From contig JAVKEN010000014.1 in assembly GCA_040221415.1 (NCBI GenBank), positions 62,001 to 126,000 on the forward strand: a stretch of 64,000 nucleotides of DNA. Direction: 5' to 3'. Source of the stretch: JAVKEN01 sp040221415 (GTDB lineage Bacteria; Pseudomonadota; Alphaproteobacteria; Rickettsiales; JABSSG01). This document shows positions 32,942 through 41,641 of this stretch, piece after piece. Under the pieces are notes generated by a model. The model had not been told where the DNA came from. It did not search any database and was given only the letters and a program-made list of their open reading frames with translations. Each line of letters starts with the position of its first letter. Position 1 is the first letter of the stretch. A program made the translations under genes and the position numbers.

Positions 32942-33344
32942 GTTCCGCACCCTTGTGTAATAGTTAATATGTGTTAATTTTGGAGTCTAAAGTCTTTGTG
33001 AACCTTATTGGAACTAATAGTAGCAACTCATTTTATTCATGTCTACAGCAAATCATACATATAGTGCTATATTTTATGGGGGTATACTATATATAGTGTG
33101 TGAGTAACTTTATCACTTTTTCAGAATTTTCAGAAACTTACGCACATTTTTTGATGTGGATAAGTATTTTTAATTTTTTTTCAAAAAATTTTTTCAACTA
33201 AAAGTGTTTAAAAAATCTTAATAATCACGTTGTATAATTGTGACGATTTGAAATTATTTTTTTACTGCCAGTTAGTAATAGTTTTTTCAAGATCAACTAA
33301 TCCTACCACCTGGTTCAGTAGACGCTTTGTTTCTACCTCAGCTA
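32942..33344. other. 403-bp intergenic region upstream of nrdA
   Basis: This is the longest gene-free stretch in the window. It holds the nrdA leader (32942-33050) with an AAGGGTG ribosome binding site, the two NrdR-like boxes, and then a very AT-rich segment (33100-33290) with runs of T and A. I see no tRNA, no other stem-loop that stands out and no credible reading frame in the AT-rich part. Confidence 0.7.
33052..33099 (-). promoter_or_regulatory. Pair of NrdR-box-like operators upstream of nrdAB
   Basis: The site 33084-33099 (ATACTATATATAGTGT) matches the NrdR box ACACWATATATWGTGT at 15 of 16 places. A weaker site at 33052-33067 shares the ATATAGTG half and matches 11 of 16. The two are 32 bases apart, three helical turns, which is the spacing typical of paired NrdR boxes. 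They lie about 110-160 bases before nrdA. NrdR, an ATP-cone repressor of ribonucleotide reductase genes, is not encoded in the window. Confidence 0.7.
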
Positions 33345-33698
33345 TCATAGACCCCATACCACCTCTTCAAAACAAAATATATCACTCCTGCCAGAAGAAT
33401 CTATAGCTTCCTGCATGGCAGAAACAATATCATTAATCTCATATAAATAGGAATATAGAATTTGAGACTCTACAAAGGCCACGATTGCGAGCACAAAAAA
33501 TCCTAGGCATTTGCCAGTGACATCACATTCAAATGCAGCAAACGTTCCCGAAAACAAAACAGACGTAGCTGTAGATCCATAAAAAAGATCAATAGATGTT
33601 TTTTGCCAATCAAATAAATCTTTTTGATTCTGATCACGTATTTGCTTAAGCAATTCTTGAAACTGTATGTGTAACGGCTCAACTTCTTCTTTGGGCAT
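33345..33698 (-). CDS. Small membrane protein, hypothetical
   Basis: The 117-residue protein has a charged N-terminal helix (residues 1-35), two hydrophobic segments (about 42-56 and 66-85) and a soluble C-terminus. An AGGT sequence lies before the ATG. I recognise no family. It is a single gene between the methyltransferase and the nrdA upstream region. Probably an inner-membrane protein with both ends in the cytoplasm; function unknown. Confidence 0.65.
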   Translation of the reverse strand: MPKEEVEPLHIQFQELLKQIRDQNQKDLFDWQKTSIDLFYGSTATSVLFSGTFAAFECDVTGKCLGFFVLAIVAFVESQILYSYLYEINDIVSAMQEAIDSSGRSDIFCFEEVVWGL

Positions 33699-33740
33699 AT
33701 CTTTTACCTGTAATAATAAAGACGCCCCAAATATACTGAT

Positions 33741-34502
33741 TTACTTTACTAGAATACCACCAAGATAAGATTTATCAGGAGTATCCTTTCTCCAAGAGAA
33801 ATACTCTAACTTTGATATTTTAAAACCTATATCTTTAGTGAGCCTAGCATAATCATTTAAAATTGCAAAATTAAGATAGTTTGGAAAATTCCTCTTATCT
33901 TCTGGATGTGTCTCCCAAAAATTCTTAACCTCCCCAGCCCACTGGACTCCCTTCTCGGCTTTCTCTTCTATATTGTTTGTAAGTGAAGCACATCTGGAAT
34001 TATAAATACTAGCGTTAACGAAAACAAACTCTCCTCCTTTTTTAAGCCATTTATACACCTTAGAAAAAGTCTCAGCGATTTTTTTTGGAGTTAAGAAATG
34101 AGTCACACAGATAGCTCCGATAATATCAAATTTACTCTCAGAGAAATCTAGATCGTCTGGAACCTTGCCAGGCGCTAGTATTAAGTTGCTATGTTTTTCT
34201 TGATCGACATTATTTATTACAGCTGCAAGATGGCGTACATCCATATCATTAGCAGTGACAGTTGGGCTACGTGGACCATTAAGGATTGAGCTTGTCATAA
34301 ATCCAAATCCACAACCTATCTCCAAAACTTGCTTGGACTCTCTAGCTTTGTTAATAAAATAATGGCTGTATGGATCAAAATTATACTTCTTGACAGGTCC
34401 CATCGCATTAACAGAGTACACACGATCACCCTCCTCTTCAGCATTCAATATAAAGTCACTACTGTATGCCTTATTGAACTCATCAACATTATATAGCTTC
34501 AT
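33741..34502 (-). CDS. SAM-dependent class I methyltransferase
   Basis: The 253-residue protein has methyltransferase motif I (VLEIGCGFGFMTSSIL) around residue 58, an acidic motif II (VTANDMDVRH) and a motif IV-like stretch (FDIIGAICVTHFLTP). A typical post-motif KGGEFVFVNASIYNS follows. The substrate is unknown; small molecule methylation is as likely as protein or lipid. It begins five bases after the stop of the upstream gene (34508-35209) and probably shares its transcript. Confidence 0.88.
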   Translation of the reverse strand: MKLYNVDEFNKAYSSDFILNAEEEGDRVYSVNAMGPVKKYNFDPYSHYFINKARESKQVLEIGCGFGFMTSSILNGPRSPTVTANDMDVRHLAAVINNVDQEKHSNLILAPGKVPDDLDFSESKFDIIGAICVTHFLTPKKIAETFSKVYKWLKKGGEFVFVNASIYNSRCASLTNNIEEKAEKGVQWAGEVKNFWETHPEDKRNFPNYLNFAILNDYARLTKDIGFKISKLEYFSWRKDTPDKSYLGGILVK

Positions 34503-34507
34503 TCATC

Positions 34508-35209
34508 TCACCTAGATCTAGTGATTTTTGGCTTAGTATACTCTCTAGAAAAGCCTTCTTCGCTTGCAAAATCTGCAGATCTTTCCCTGATCATAGCCAC
34601 AGCCTCCCGCACATCTCTCTCATCTACCTTCATCATTAAATTATTTGATATAAGCAAGTTAAAATCTCTTACTTCTCTAGGGCTTAATACATCAGATAGT
34701 TTAACCAATTTTCGTGCTTCATGAATATCAATACTAATTGGATTCTCACCCTTGAAACAAAGAGGTATAATTTTGGGAATGCTTTTTTCATCGAACACTT
34801 TTCCTTTTGAACCAAGAAAATCCGCCAAACTTTTAACCACCACATCTTTATCATTCAAGGCTGCTTTCAGCCTTTTATATGCTGTCTCAAGCGAAGTCAG
34901 AAGTTTAGAAGGAGAGCTTACAGAGATACCTTTATGACGCTTAGTCTTAGGTGTTATTTCTTCTAGCACAGAAATATCAACTGTTTTTGGAAGGTCATAG
35001 AAATCAGTGATTTTTGAATCTAAAAAAGCTATTCTGAGATCTTTTGGCAAATCACTTGCATCAATCAAAATATCTTCTGTGATTTTTCTAGCCTCATCTA
35101 AACACCCAAAAAGCGCATATAAAGCTGACCTAGAAATTACGCCGTTACGCATCCTTTCAAGGTGAGGTGTAATAAAGTCATATATTGCCTGCTTTTCGCT
35201 TTCTTTCAT
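34508..35209 (-). CDS. Hypothetical protein upstream of the methyltransferase
   Basis: The start ATG 35209 (MKESEKQAIYDFITPHL) was preferred because AGAGAAAG precedes it; ATG 35245 is possible but has no visible ribosome binding site. The protein of about 233 residues is soluble and mostly helical, with no motif that I know. It lies between the acetyltransferase and the methyltransferase, all on the same strand, so the three may form a small operon. No function can be given. Confidence 0.7.
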   Translation of the reverse strand: MKESEKQAIYDFITPHLERMRNGVISRSALYALFGCLDEARKITEDILIDASDLPKDLRIAFLDSKITDFYDLPKTVDISVLEEITPKTKRHKGISVSSPSKLLTSLETAYKRLKAALNDKDVVVKSLADFLGSKGKVFDEKSIPKIIPLCFKGENPISIDIHEARKLVKLSDVLSPREVRDFNLLISNNLMMKVDERDVREAVAMIRERSADFASEEGFSREYTKPKITRSR

Positions 35210-35274
35210 GCTTTCTCTTTTATTATTTACATTAAATAAAACCATGAAATAGTCTTATTGCAAAGAAGATACTA

Positions 35275-35709
35275 TCAATCTATAGCTAATTCCATGTTTT
35301 TATGAGGAATACCTGCTTCAATATATTCTTCGCCACAAACTGTAAATCCAAGATTTTCATAGAATTTGATAGCATGAGACTGAGAGCCAAGAAAAAGCTT
35401 CCGAACAGCTTTTTCTTCCTTTAAACAGTCAATAATTCCTTGCATTAATTTCTTTCCCAAGCCCTTTCCTTGATGCTTTTCTAAAATCGCAACACGTTCA
35501 ATTTTTGCTACTTCATCATAATAACGAACACGTGCAGTCCCAGATGGAGATTCATCAATCAAAAGCAAGAAATGTTCACTTTCTCCATCTCTGCCATCTA
35601 TTTCTATATCAACAGGAACCTTTTGCCCTTCAATAAAAACTACACGACGTATCTCTAAACACTGATTTAGTTGAGATATATTTGAAATTTTTTTTACAAC
35701 CACTCCCAT
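35275..35709 (-). CDS. GNAT-family N-acetyltransferase
   Basis: Acetyl-CoA dependent acetyltransferase. The start ATG 35709 (MGVVVKKISNISQL) was chosen because GAGG lies upstream and the GNAT fold begins here; a longer frame to 35784 overlaps the promoter side of the divergent symporter. The 144-residue protein has the acetyl-CoA loop HQGKGLGKKLM and the C-terminal motif AIKFYENLGFTVCGEEY. The pattern FIEGQKVPVDIEIDGRD resembles the ElaA/YjcF-like subgroup. The substrate is unknown. Confidence 0.9.
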   Translation of the reverse strand: MGVVVKKISNISQLNQCLEIRRVVFIEGQKVPVDIEIDGRDGESEHFLLLIDESPSGTARVRYYDEVAKIERVAILEKHQGKGLGKKLMQGIIDCLKEEKAVRKLFLGSQSHAIKFYENLGFTVCGEEYIEAGIPHKNMELAID

Positions 35710-35810
35710 ACCCTTAACCTCATACAGATATGCCAGAATGTATACTAAAACTGATCTTGCAAAGCAAAAGCTTTCTGATATCATTCCAAAATTAATAATC
35801 TCAGTCTTTT

Positions 35811-37175
35811 ATGAGTACGATAGATATAAGTATTGTTGTCGTTTATTTGATTGCCACGCTTTTGATAGGTTTGTGGCAAAGTAAAAGCATCAAGTCCATG
35901 AAGGACTATACAATTGCTGAAAGAAACTACTCTACCTTTGTTATAGTAGCTACTGTTGCTGCTAGCTGGTTTGGAGGCGGGACCTCAATAGGAAAAGTTG
36001 AAAAAATCTTTAATCATGGCACTGTCTATTTACTAACTACAGTAGGACTTGTAGTACAACTTCTTCTTATGTCAGAATTCTTAGTCAAAAAATTTGAACC
36101 ATATATGGGTCTTCTAACGATAGGTGACATAATGGAAAAGATGTATGGTAAGAAAGCAAAAATTATCACGGGTCTTTTCGGAACAATTATATCAGTCAGC
36201 TTTTTAGGATCTCAAATTGCTGCTCTTGGGTACTTTATGACAACTATTTTTGATATCAGCATGCTTACAGCAGTAATAGTCAGTTACGGCACTGTAATTA
36301 TTTATTCGTCTTTTGGTGGAATCAGGTCTGTTGCGATCACTGATGTATTCCAATTCATTATAATAGTAGTCATGATTCCTACGGTTGTTTATCTGACATT
36401 CAGAAATTATGGACTAACCTCCTCTTTTGTAGAACTTATACCTCGAACCAAGTTAAATTTTACAGACATCTCTCATGATAATTATAAGTATTTTTATATG
36501 ATGCTTGTATTCACAGTTCCAACATTGATACCGATGTCGATTCAGAGAATCTTAATGTCTAGAGATGTTCAGCAATCACGTCAATCTTTCAGGTGGTCAA
36601 TAATCATTTTACTAATCGTATCGGGATCGATGACATCTATAGCATTGCTAGCAACCATTACAATGCCAGAAGTAAACGCAAATCAAGTGATTCCAGTAAT
36701 GATCAGAGATCTAATGCCAATTGGTATTAAAGGACTTGTAGTAGCTGGCTTTCTTGCGATCATCATGTCAAGCGCAGACTCATTTCTACACTCATCAGGG
36801 GTATGTATAACTCATGATTTATTAAAACCAATCTTGAAAAAATCCTTACCCGTAAAGAAAGAGCTGCTACTCACAAAAGTATTAACCTTTACAATTGGCG
36901 GGCTATCAATTGTTACAGCCATACATACGGACAGTCTTGTGGAAACAATACATAGAGGATTTGGCTTCTGGATGCCAGCAGTCTTAGTACCTTTAATTGC
37001 TGGATTACTAAAGCTTAAAAAAGACAAAACTGCATATTATATGTCGGTTATAGCAGGAACTTCTTCTGTATTTTTATGCATGTATTTGGATGTAGTGAAC
37101 GCTGGAGTGACTCTGATAGCTCTACTTTCAAGCTTGGTTGCTTACTGCATTTTCGGCAGAAGAACAGCAAAATAG
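35811..37175 (+). CDS. Sodium:solute symporter (SSS family)
   Basis: The 454-residue protein has about 13 membrane segments. The marks of the SSS family are present: MKDYTIAERNYSTF, AASWFGGGTSIGK near residue 55, YSSFGGIRSVAITDVFQF, and SSADSFLHSSGVCITHD, with the Ser/Asp residues tied to sodium binding. Members import proline, pantothenate, sugars or other solutes with Na+. The substrate is not clear. In an intracellular bacterium it likely takes up a host metabolite. It is a lone gene, tail to tail with the virB4 paralog. Confidence 0.92.
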   Translation: MSTIDISIVVVYLIATLLIGLWQSKSIKSMKDYTIAERNYSTFVIVATVAASWFGGGTSIGKVEKIFNHGTVYLLTTVGLVVQLLLMSEFLVKKFEPYMGLLTIGDIMEKMYGKKAKIITGLFGTIISVSFLGSQIAALGYFMTTIFDISMLTAVIVSYGTVIIYSSFGGIRSVAITDVFQFIIIVVMIPTVVYLTFRNYGLTSSFVELIPRTKLNFTDISHDNYKYFYMMLVFTVPTLIPMSIQRILMSRDVQQSRQSFRWSIIILLIVSGSMTSIALLATITMPEVNANQVIPVMIRDLMPIGIKGLVVAGFLAIIMSSADSFLHSSGVCITHDLLKPILKKSLPVKKELLLTKVLTFTIGGLSIVTAIHTDSLVETIHRGFGFWMPAVLVPLIAGLLKLKKDKTAYYMSVIAGTSSVFLCMYLDVVNAGVTLIALLSSLVAYCIFGRRTAK

Positions 37176-39701
37176 TTATTTCATATTGTGCGCATCTACT
37201 GTAATGGACTCTCGCGCTTCTTCTACTTTTTTTTGCTGATCAATTTGCTCATACAGCTTAGGAACCCATTTCTTAGGATCTCTACCCACATCAACCATCA
37301 AATCAAAACAATGGTCTGAGAATTCCTTTGACGCAGATAACAAATCTAGTTCTGGCATAAAACCATCAAGGTCAAGCTCAGAAACAATCGATACATCAGA
37401 CTGCCTAATAATAAATTGCCTATTATTTTTATCTAGAGCTTCTAAATACATTTCCTCCTCAGGGGATAGCTGAAAAATAGACTTAATACTTTCATAACTA
37501 CTATCACCAGGTAAAAAGAATTTTGTTGCCATTTTAGCGTTCATAGTCTGCGCAACTTTTGGATTCCAATTACCCTCTTTGCTTGAGAAAGAAGATGTAG
37601 CAACAACTATTGAATTTCTCTTGGTAAGGTCATCTAAAATGTTGCTAAAGTTGTTTTCGAAATAAATACTATCAAATAAGGTGTTTGCGTTTGTAACTGA
37701 AAGAACCGAAGGAGTCCCCAAAAACTTAATTTTAAAGAAATGCAGTAAGTATGTTAGGACTGGTAGGTTCTCAGACCCATCAGATTCATGAAGTTTTGTA
37801 ACATCTACTCCAATCATATTATTGTTGTAAATTAGGCTGTCTTCCGGATTATCAAAAATATGCGCATATTTCCCATCTCCATACCAAATTTTTGTTCTTG
37901 TAATAATTTCTTGGTTTGTATTGCTGAATTGCTGATCGCTAAAAAATTCAGGTATGTTTCTTAGAATCCTTTTCTCTTTAGGAGAAGCATAAATTTTCTC
38001 AATAGCCTTCACAATGGCGCTGACATATTCATCATTCTTAGAGGTCTCAACATATTTATCTGCTAAGAATAAAAACCAAAATTTAAGGAATTCCCTGTTT
38101 TCTTGACTATCTTCAAGCAATAATGGGTTAAATCCTGTTGAAACATCAGTTTTCTCGAAATCAAAAACCAAATAGGTGCCTCCCATTGCCCTGACATATA
38201 CTTCTGACTCTTTGTTGCAGTCAAGATAGAAAATGTTAGGATGTAGTTTTGAAGCTTCACTAAGCAAGAAATTACACATAGTGCCCTTACCAGAAGTGGA
38301 ATCTCCTACAATGATTGTGTGACCCTCATCCCCAACATGAAAGTTGAAAAAATATGGCGTACCTAATGCAGTCCTAAGTAGTGTAATCGCATTTCCCCAT
38401 TTGGAAGTAAGAGATCCAGCAGGAAAGTTGTGTAACGAAGCAAATCCACCCATAGCATAAGAAGGCAAATTAGTTTTTCTTGTTATGTAGAAAAAATTCC
38501 CTGGTAATTGCGACCAGAAGCAATGCTCCAAATTCAAATCCTCCCTAACAAGCACCACTCCAATTTTAGATAGCTCTTTCTGAGCTTTTTTTACTTCGTT
38601 TTCAAGGGCGTTAAGCTCATTGGCAACAACCATAATTGTCACCTGACTTTCACAGAAAGAAACGGGCGATCTTTTATCAACCTTGTCGATCTTATCAAGC
38701 TCCAAGATTTGACGCATCTCTTCATCTCCAGATAATCTCAAAAGATATTCTTGATTTTTGAGCTGCTTAAGGGGCTTCTTAGGAGGTATAAAGTTTATTG
38801 TCTGCGTAATAACAAATTGCTGTTCAAGCTGCAAGAAAAGATCAATAGATTCAGTAGAGACTTCTTGATATTCCTTTACAGACAAAATAGCTGCAAAGAA
38901 TTTATTATCTTCTTTTCTGACTTCCAGAGCATCATTACCAAAAGCTATCTTGTAACGCGCTAAGTGACTTGATAGGTCGCCCATTGGCAATGAAATCGGT
39001 GATGAGTCTAGATGAATAATATTACCAAAAAATTCAAGGAGCTCAGAATGATAACCCTCCTTCTCATCGTAGACTAGCTCCAACCTCTCAGCCCCGTATC
39101 CAGAAAGAGCCTGCAAAACATTGTTCACCAGATGGTCTAACTCTTGAGAAGCCTGTACAAGAGCTTGATCATGTTTTGATTTAATACGATTATAAGCTAA
39201 TTTAGAAAGCGCATTATATTTATTCACCGATAATGGCATAGCACCACGGATGATAGATATATGCAACTCATTGATATACTTATCATGCCATTTATTTTTA
39301 TCGACCCATTTTCTGTGCAATTGATCAGAGAAAAATGAATCAAATTTTGGATTAGGGTCCAAATTCTTTTTTTTACGAATAGTATTAAAGCAAAGAGAAA
39401 AGTTAGGAGAATTTATATTTTTAGTAATCGCATCACGAACAACTTCCCTTAAAGAAGCGCTGACCCCACCTAAAGTCTCATAAGTAAAACCAACAATCTT
39501 AATTGTTTGTAACAACTCCCCGTTTTTTGTAAGTATAGTTCTTTTATCATAATGACAAGCGTAAGGAATAAAACTTGCAGAAGGCGCCTCTAAAAATAGA
39601 TAATTGGACTTGTTACTTTCTGCCTGAGAATCACCATCAAACTCTAGATCATCAAGATCATCGTCCTTCTTCTTGAGTTTCTTCATTAGGTCAGCAATCA
39701 T
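37176..39701 (-). CDS. VirB4-like type IV secretion protein with degenerate ATPase motifs
   Basis: VirB4 proteins are the large ATPases of type IV secretion. The 841-residue length and overall plan fit (N-terminal part with YLFLEAPSASFIPYACHYD; the C-terminal RecA-like domain begins near 440). The phosphate loop at 466-473 reads GDSTSGKG: lysine 472 is kept, but the next residue is Gly rather than Thr/Ser. Where the Walker B acidic pair is expected (about 668-675) the sequence is TNANTLFDS, and the later ATQ motif reads ATSS. It stands alone, away from the virB6 genes, like the second VirB4 of Rickettsiales. It may be structural rather than catalytic. Confidence 0.88.
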   Translation of the reverse strand: MIADLMKKLKKKDDDLDDLEFDGDSQAESNKSNYLFLEAPSASFIPYACHYDKRTILTKNGELLQTIKIVGFTYETLGGVSASLREVVRDAITKNINSPNFSLCFNTIRKKKNLDPNPKFDSFFSDQLHRKWVDKNKWHDKYINELHISIIRGAMPLSVNKYNALSKLAYNRIKSKHDQALVQASQELDHLVNNVLQALSGYGAERLELVYDEKEGYHSELLEFFGNIIHLDSSPISLPMGDLSSHLARYKIAFGNDALEVRKEDNKFFAAILSVKEYQEVSTESIDLFLQLEQQFVITQTINFIPPKKPLKQLKNQEYLLRLSGDEEMRQILELDKIDKVDKRSPVSFCESQVTIMVVANELNALENEVKKAQKELSKIGVVLVREDLNLEHCFWSQLPGNFFYITRKTNLPSYAMGGFASLHNFPAGSLTSKWGNAITLLRTALGTPYFFNFHVGDEGHTIIVGDSTSGKGTMCNFLLSEASKLHPNIFYLDCNKESEVYVRAMGGTYLVFDFEKTDVSTGFNPLLLEDSQENREFLKFWFLFLADKYVETSKNDEYVSAIVKAIEKIYASPKEKRILRNIPEFFSDQQFSNTNQEIITRTKIWYGDGKYAHIFDNPEDSLIYNNNMIGVDVTKLHESDGSENLPVLTYLLHFFKIKFLGTPSVLSVTNANTLFDSIYFENNFSNILDDLTKRNSIVVATSSFSSKEGNWNPKVAQTMNAKMATKFFLPGDSSYESIKSIFQLSPEEEMYLEALDKNNRQFIIRQSDVSIVSELDLDGFMPELDLLSASKEFSDHCFDLMVDVGRDPKKWVPKLYEQIDQQKKVEEARESITVDAHNMK

Positions 39702-39801
39702 AAACAGGAGGTTTTATATCACAATACAAATTACAATCCCCAAGCTTAAATCTTATTCTTTTTTTAAGCAAGGATTATGTTCCTGAGTACATTATTGAGG
39801 C

Positions 39802-40245
39802 TTATCTCTTAACTCGAGATTTATTAAATCTTCCTAGATTTTGCATAAAATCTTTTAATACACCCGTGTCGTCGCCACGAATAGGGCTTTCTTCTTTCTC
39901 AAAGTTTAAACTTTTAATTTTATCATCTTCATAAATGTTTAGGCTATTTATAACATTTTTCTTAAACGATATTTGCAGAATATTCTCGTTAATGTTTTTT
40001 GGCTTCAACATAGATATTTGCTTGGTTTGCGTATGTATATAGTACCAAATGTTTTTATCAAATGATGAGATGACAGAAGGCGTGCCCATAATTTCTAAGA
40101 CCTCTGCCTTAGTTGTTTTATTTTCTTTTAGTTTTTCTAAACTTGTCTTTTCAAATACATACCCGTGATTAGCAACTTTTATTGTGCACCCGGTTACTAT
40201 TAATAAAACTGCTAAAAATAATTTTGTTTTACGATATAAATTCAT
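39802..40245 (-). CDS. bamE: Outer-membrane assembly lipoprotein BamE (SmpA/OmlA family)
   Basis: BamE is a small lipoprotein of the BAM complex, which inserts outer-membrane barrels. The start at 40245 (MNLYRKTKLFLAVLLIVTGC) gives a signal peptide with lipobox VTGC and lipidated C20; a longer upstream frame would bury it. The 147-residue protein has the family core EKLKENKTTKAEVLEIMGTPSV and WYYIHTQTKQISMLKP. The place just before rpmF-plsX, on the opposite strand, is common in Alphaproteobacteria. Confidence 0.88.
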   Translation of the reverse strand: MNLYRKTKLFLAVLLIVTGCTIKVANHGYVFEKTSLEKLKENKTTKAEVLEIMGTPSVISSFDKNIWYYIHTQTKQISMLKPKNINENILQISFKKNVINSLNIYEDDKIKSLNFEKEESPIRGDDTGVLKDFMQNLGRFNKSRVKR

Positions 40246-40362
40246 ATTATTTTTTTCTGGATTTTTTAAAGGAATTAAGTTAAACCTTCTGTTACATTTT
40301 AATTTGTTAGTTAAAATATTAAAATTAATCTCTAAATACAATATTTATTTTAAGGTTTAGAA

Positions 40363-40584
40363 ATGGCAGTACCTAAGAAGAAGATATCGAAATCTAGAAG
40401 AAATCAAAGAAGATCTCATGATAAAATCGATAAAATCAATGTAGTAGTGGATTCAAAAACAGGTGAATATAAACTACCTCATCACGTATCTTTGAAAGAT
40501 GGTTATTATAATGGTAAAAAATTATATAAAACCCGAGAAGAAAAAAGAGTAGAGAAGGCTAAGCAAGAAGAAGAAAAAAAATAA
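40363..40584 (+). CDS. rpmF: 50S ribosomal protein L32
   Basis: The 73-residue basic protein begins MAVPKKKISKSRRNQRRSHD, the L32 signature, and keeps the GEYKLPHHV segment. There are no zinc cysteines, as in the C- form. It has a lysine/glutamate extension at the end. It heads the rpmF-plsX-fabH-ihfA-merR cluster. Confidence 0.96.
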   Translation: MAVPKKKISKSRRNQRRSHDKIDKINVVVDSKTGEYKLPHHVSLKDGYYNGKKLYKTREEKRVEKAKQEEEKK

Positions 40585-40596
40585 TAGGCTTTCTTC

Positions 40597-41640
40597 ATGA
40601 CTAAAATGTCGTCGGGCAGTATTACAATCGCCATTGACGCAATGGGCGGAGATAAGGCACCAGAATCAGTGATTCATGGTGCTGAATTATTTTTAAAGAA
40701 GTATCCCAAGAAAAACTCTTATTTTAGAATTTACGGCGACAGGAACAAAATAAATTCACTCGTGCGTGAGTGTGAATTACTTAGAGACAATTCCGAACTT
40801 ATTCATACCGACCAAGCTGTGTCTCCAGACGAAAAGCCATCTATGGCCTTAAGAACTGGCAGGAAATCCAGCATGCAGCTAGCAATTAATTCAGTCAAAG
40901 CCAAAGAAAGTAACTGTTGTGTATCAGCAGGGAATACTGGAGCTTTGATGGCCATGGCTAAAATCACATTGCGCCCTATGCATGGCATACACAGACCCGC
41001 AATATGCGCAATCTTCCCAACCATGAAGAAACAAATTGCTATGCTTGATCTTGGAGCAAACGTCGAATGCGATGCTAACAACCTATACCAATTTGCAATC
41101 ATGGGAGAGGCTTTTGCAAGAGTAGCTCTTAATGTTAGAGTTCCGAGAATTGGATTGCTTAATATTGGCTCAGAAGACCTTAAAGGCAAAGATTCAGTCC
41201 AATTAGCTCATAAGATGCTGAATGATACCAACCTACCACTTGATTACAGAGGTTATGTAGAAGGGAATCAAATTGTTCAAGGCAATCACGATGTAATTGT
41301 CACCGATGGCTTCTCAGGCAACATAGCCCTTAAATCAATAGAAGGGGCAGTAAAGCTTTTCAAGCATATGATGACCGAAGGATTTAAATCATCTATCCTT
41401 TCCAAAATAGGCTATTTGATGTCAAAAAAAGCAATGAAGAGCACAAAAGATGCTCTTGATCCAAGATATTTTAATGGGGCGATGTTCGTCGGCCTAAAAG
41501 GAATAGTTGTAAAAAGCCACGGTTCAATGGATGATGTTGGAATTGCTAATGCTATCAAGGTAGCATATGATTTGGCAGCAGCAAAAATTCAGGAGCAAAT
41601 TGCTGAAGAACTCAATGAAAGCGTAATTTCAGATATTTAG
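40597..41640 (+). CDS. plsX: Phosphate acyltransferase PlsX
   Basis: PlsX makes acyl-phosphate from acyl-ACP for phospholipid synthesis. The 347-residue protein has the N-terminal ITIAIDAMGGDKAPE, the central SAGNTGALMAMAK and the VTDGFSGNIALKSIEG motif. ATG 40597 is used; an ATG three codons on is possible. It follows rpmF by 12 bases and precedes fabH by one base, so co-transcription is likely. Confidence 0.97.
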   Translation: MTKMSSGSITIAIDAMGGDKAPESVIHGAELFLKKYPKKNSYFRIYGDRNKINSLVRECELLRDNSELIHTDQAVSPDEKPSMALRTGRKSSMQLAINSVKAKESNCCVSAGNTGALMAMAKITLRPMHGIHRPAICAIFPTMKKQIAMLDLGANVECDANNLYQFAIMGEAFARVALNVRVPRIGLLNIGSEDLKGKDSVQLAHKMLNDTNLPLDYRGYVEGNQIVQGNHDVIVTDGFSGNIALKSIEGAVKLFKHMMTEGFKSSILSKIGYLMSKKAMKSTKDALDPRYFNGAMFVGLKGIVVKSHGSMDDVGIANAIKVAYDLAAAKIQEQIAEELNESVISDI

Positions 41641-41641
41641 A

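Noticed and set aside
33100..33344. Small RNA or origin-like element in the AT-rich region upstream of nrdA
   Set aside because: Apart from the NrdR-like boxes only A/T runs are seen; no DnaA-box cluster or stable stem-loop could be supported by eye.
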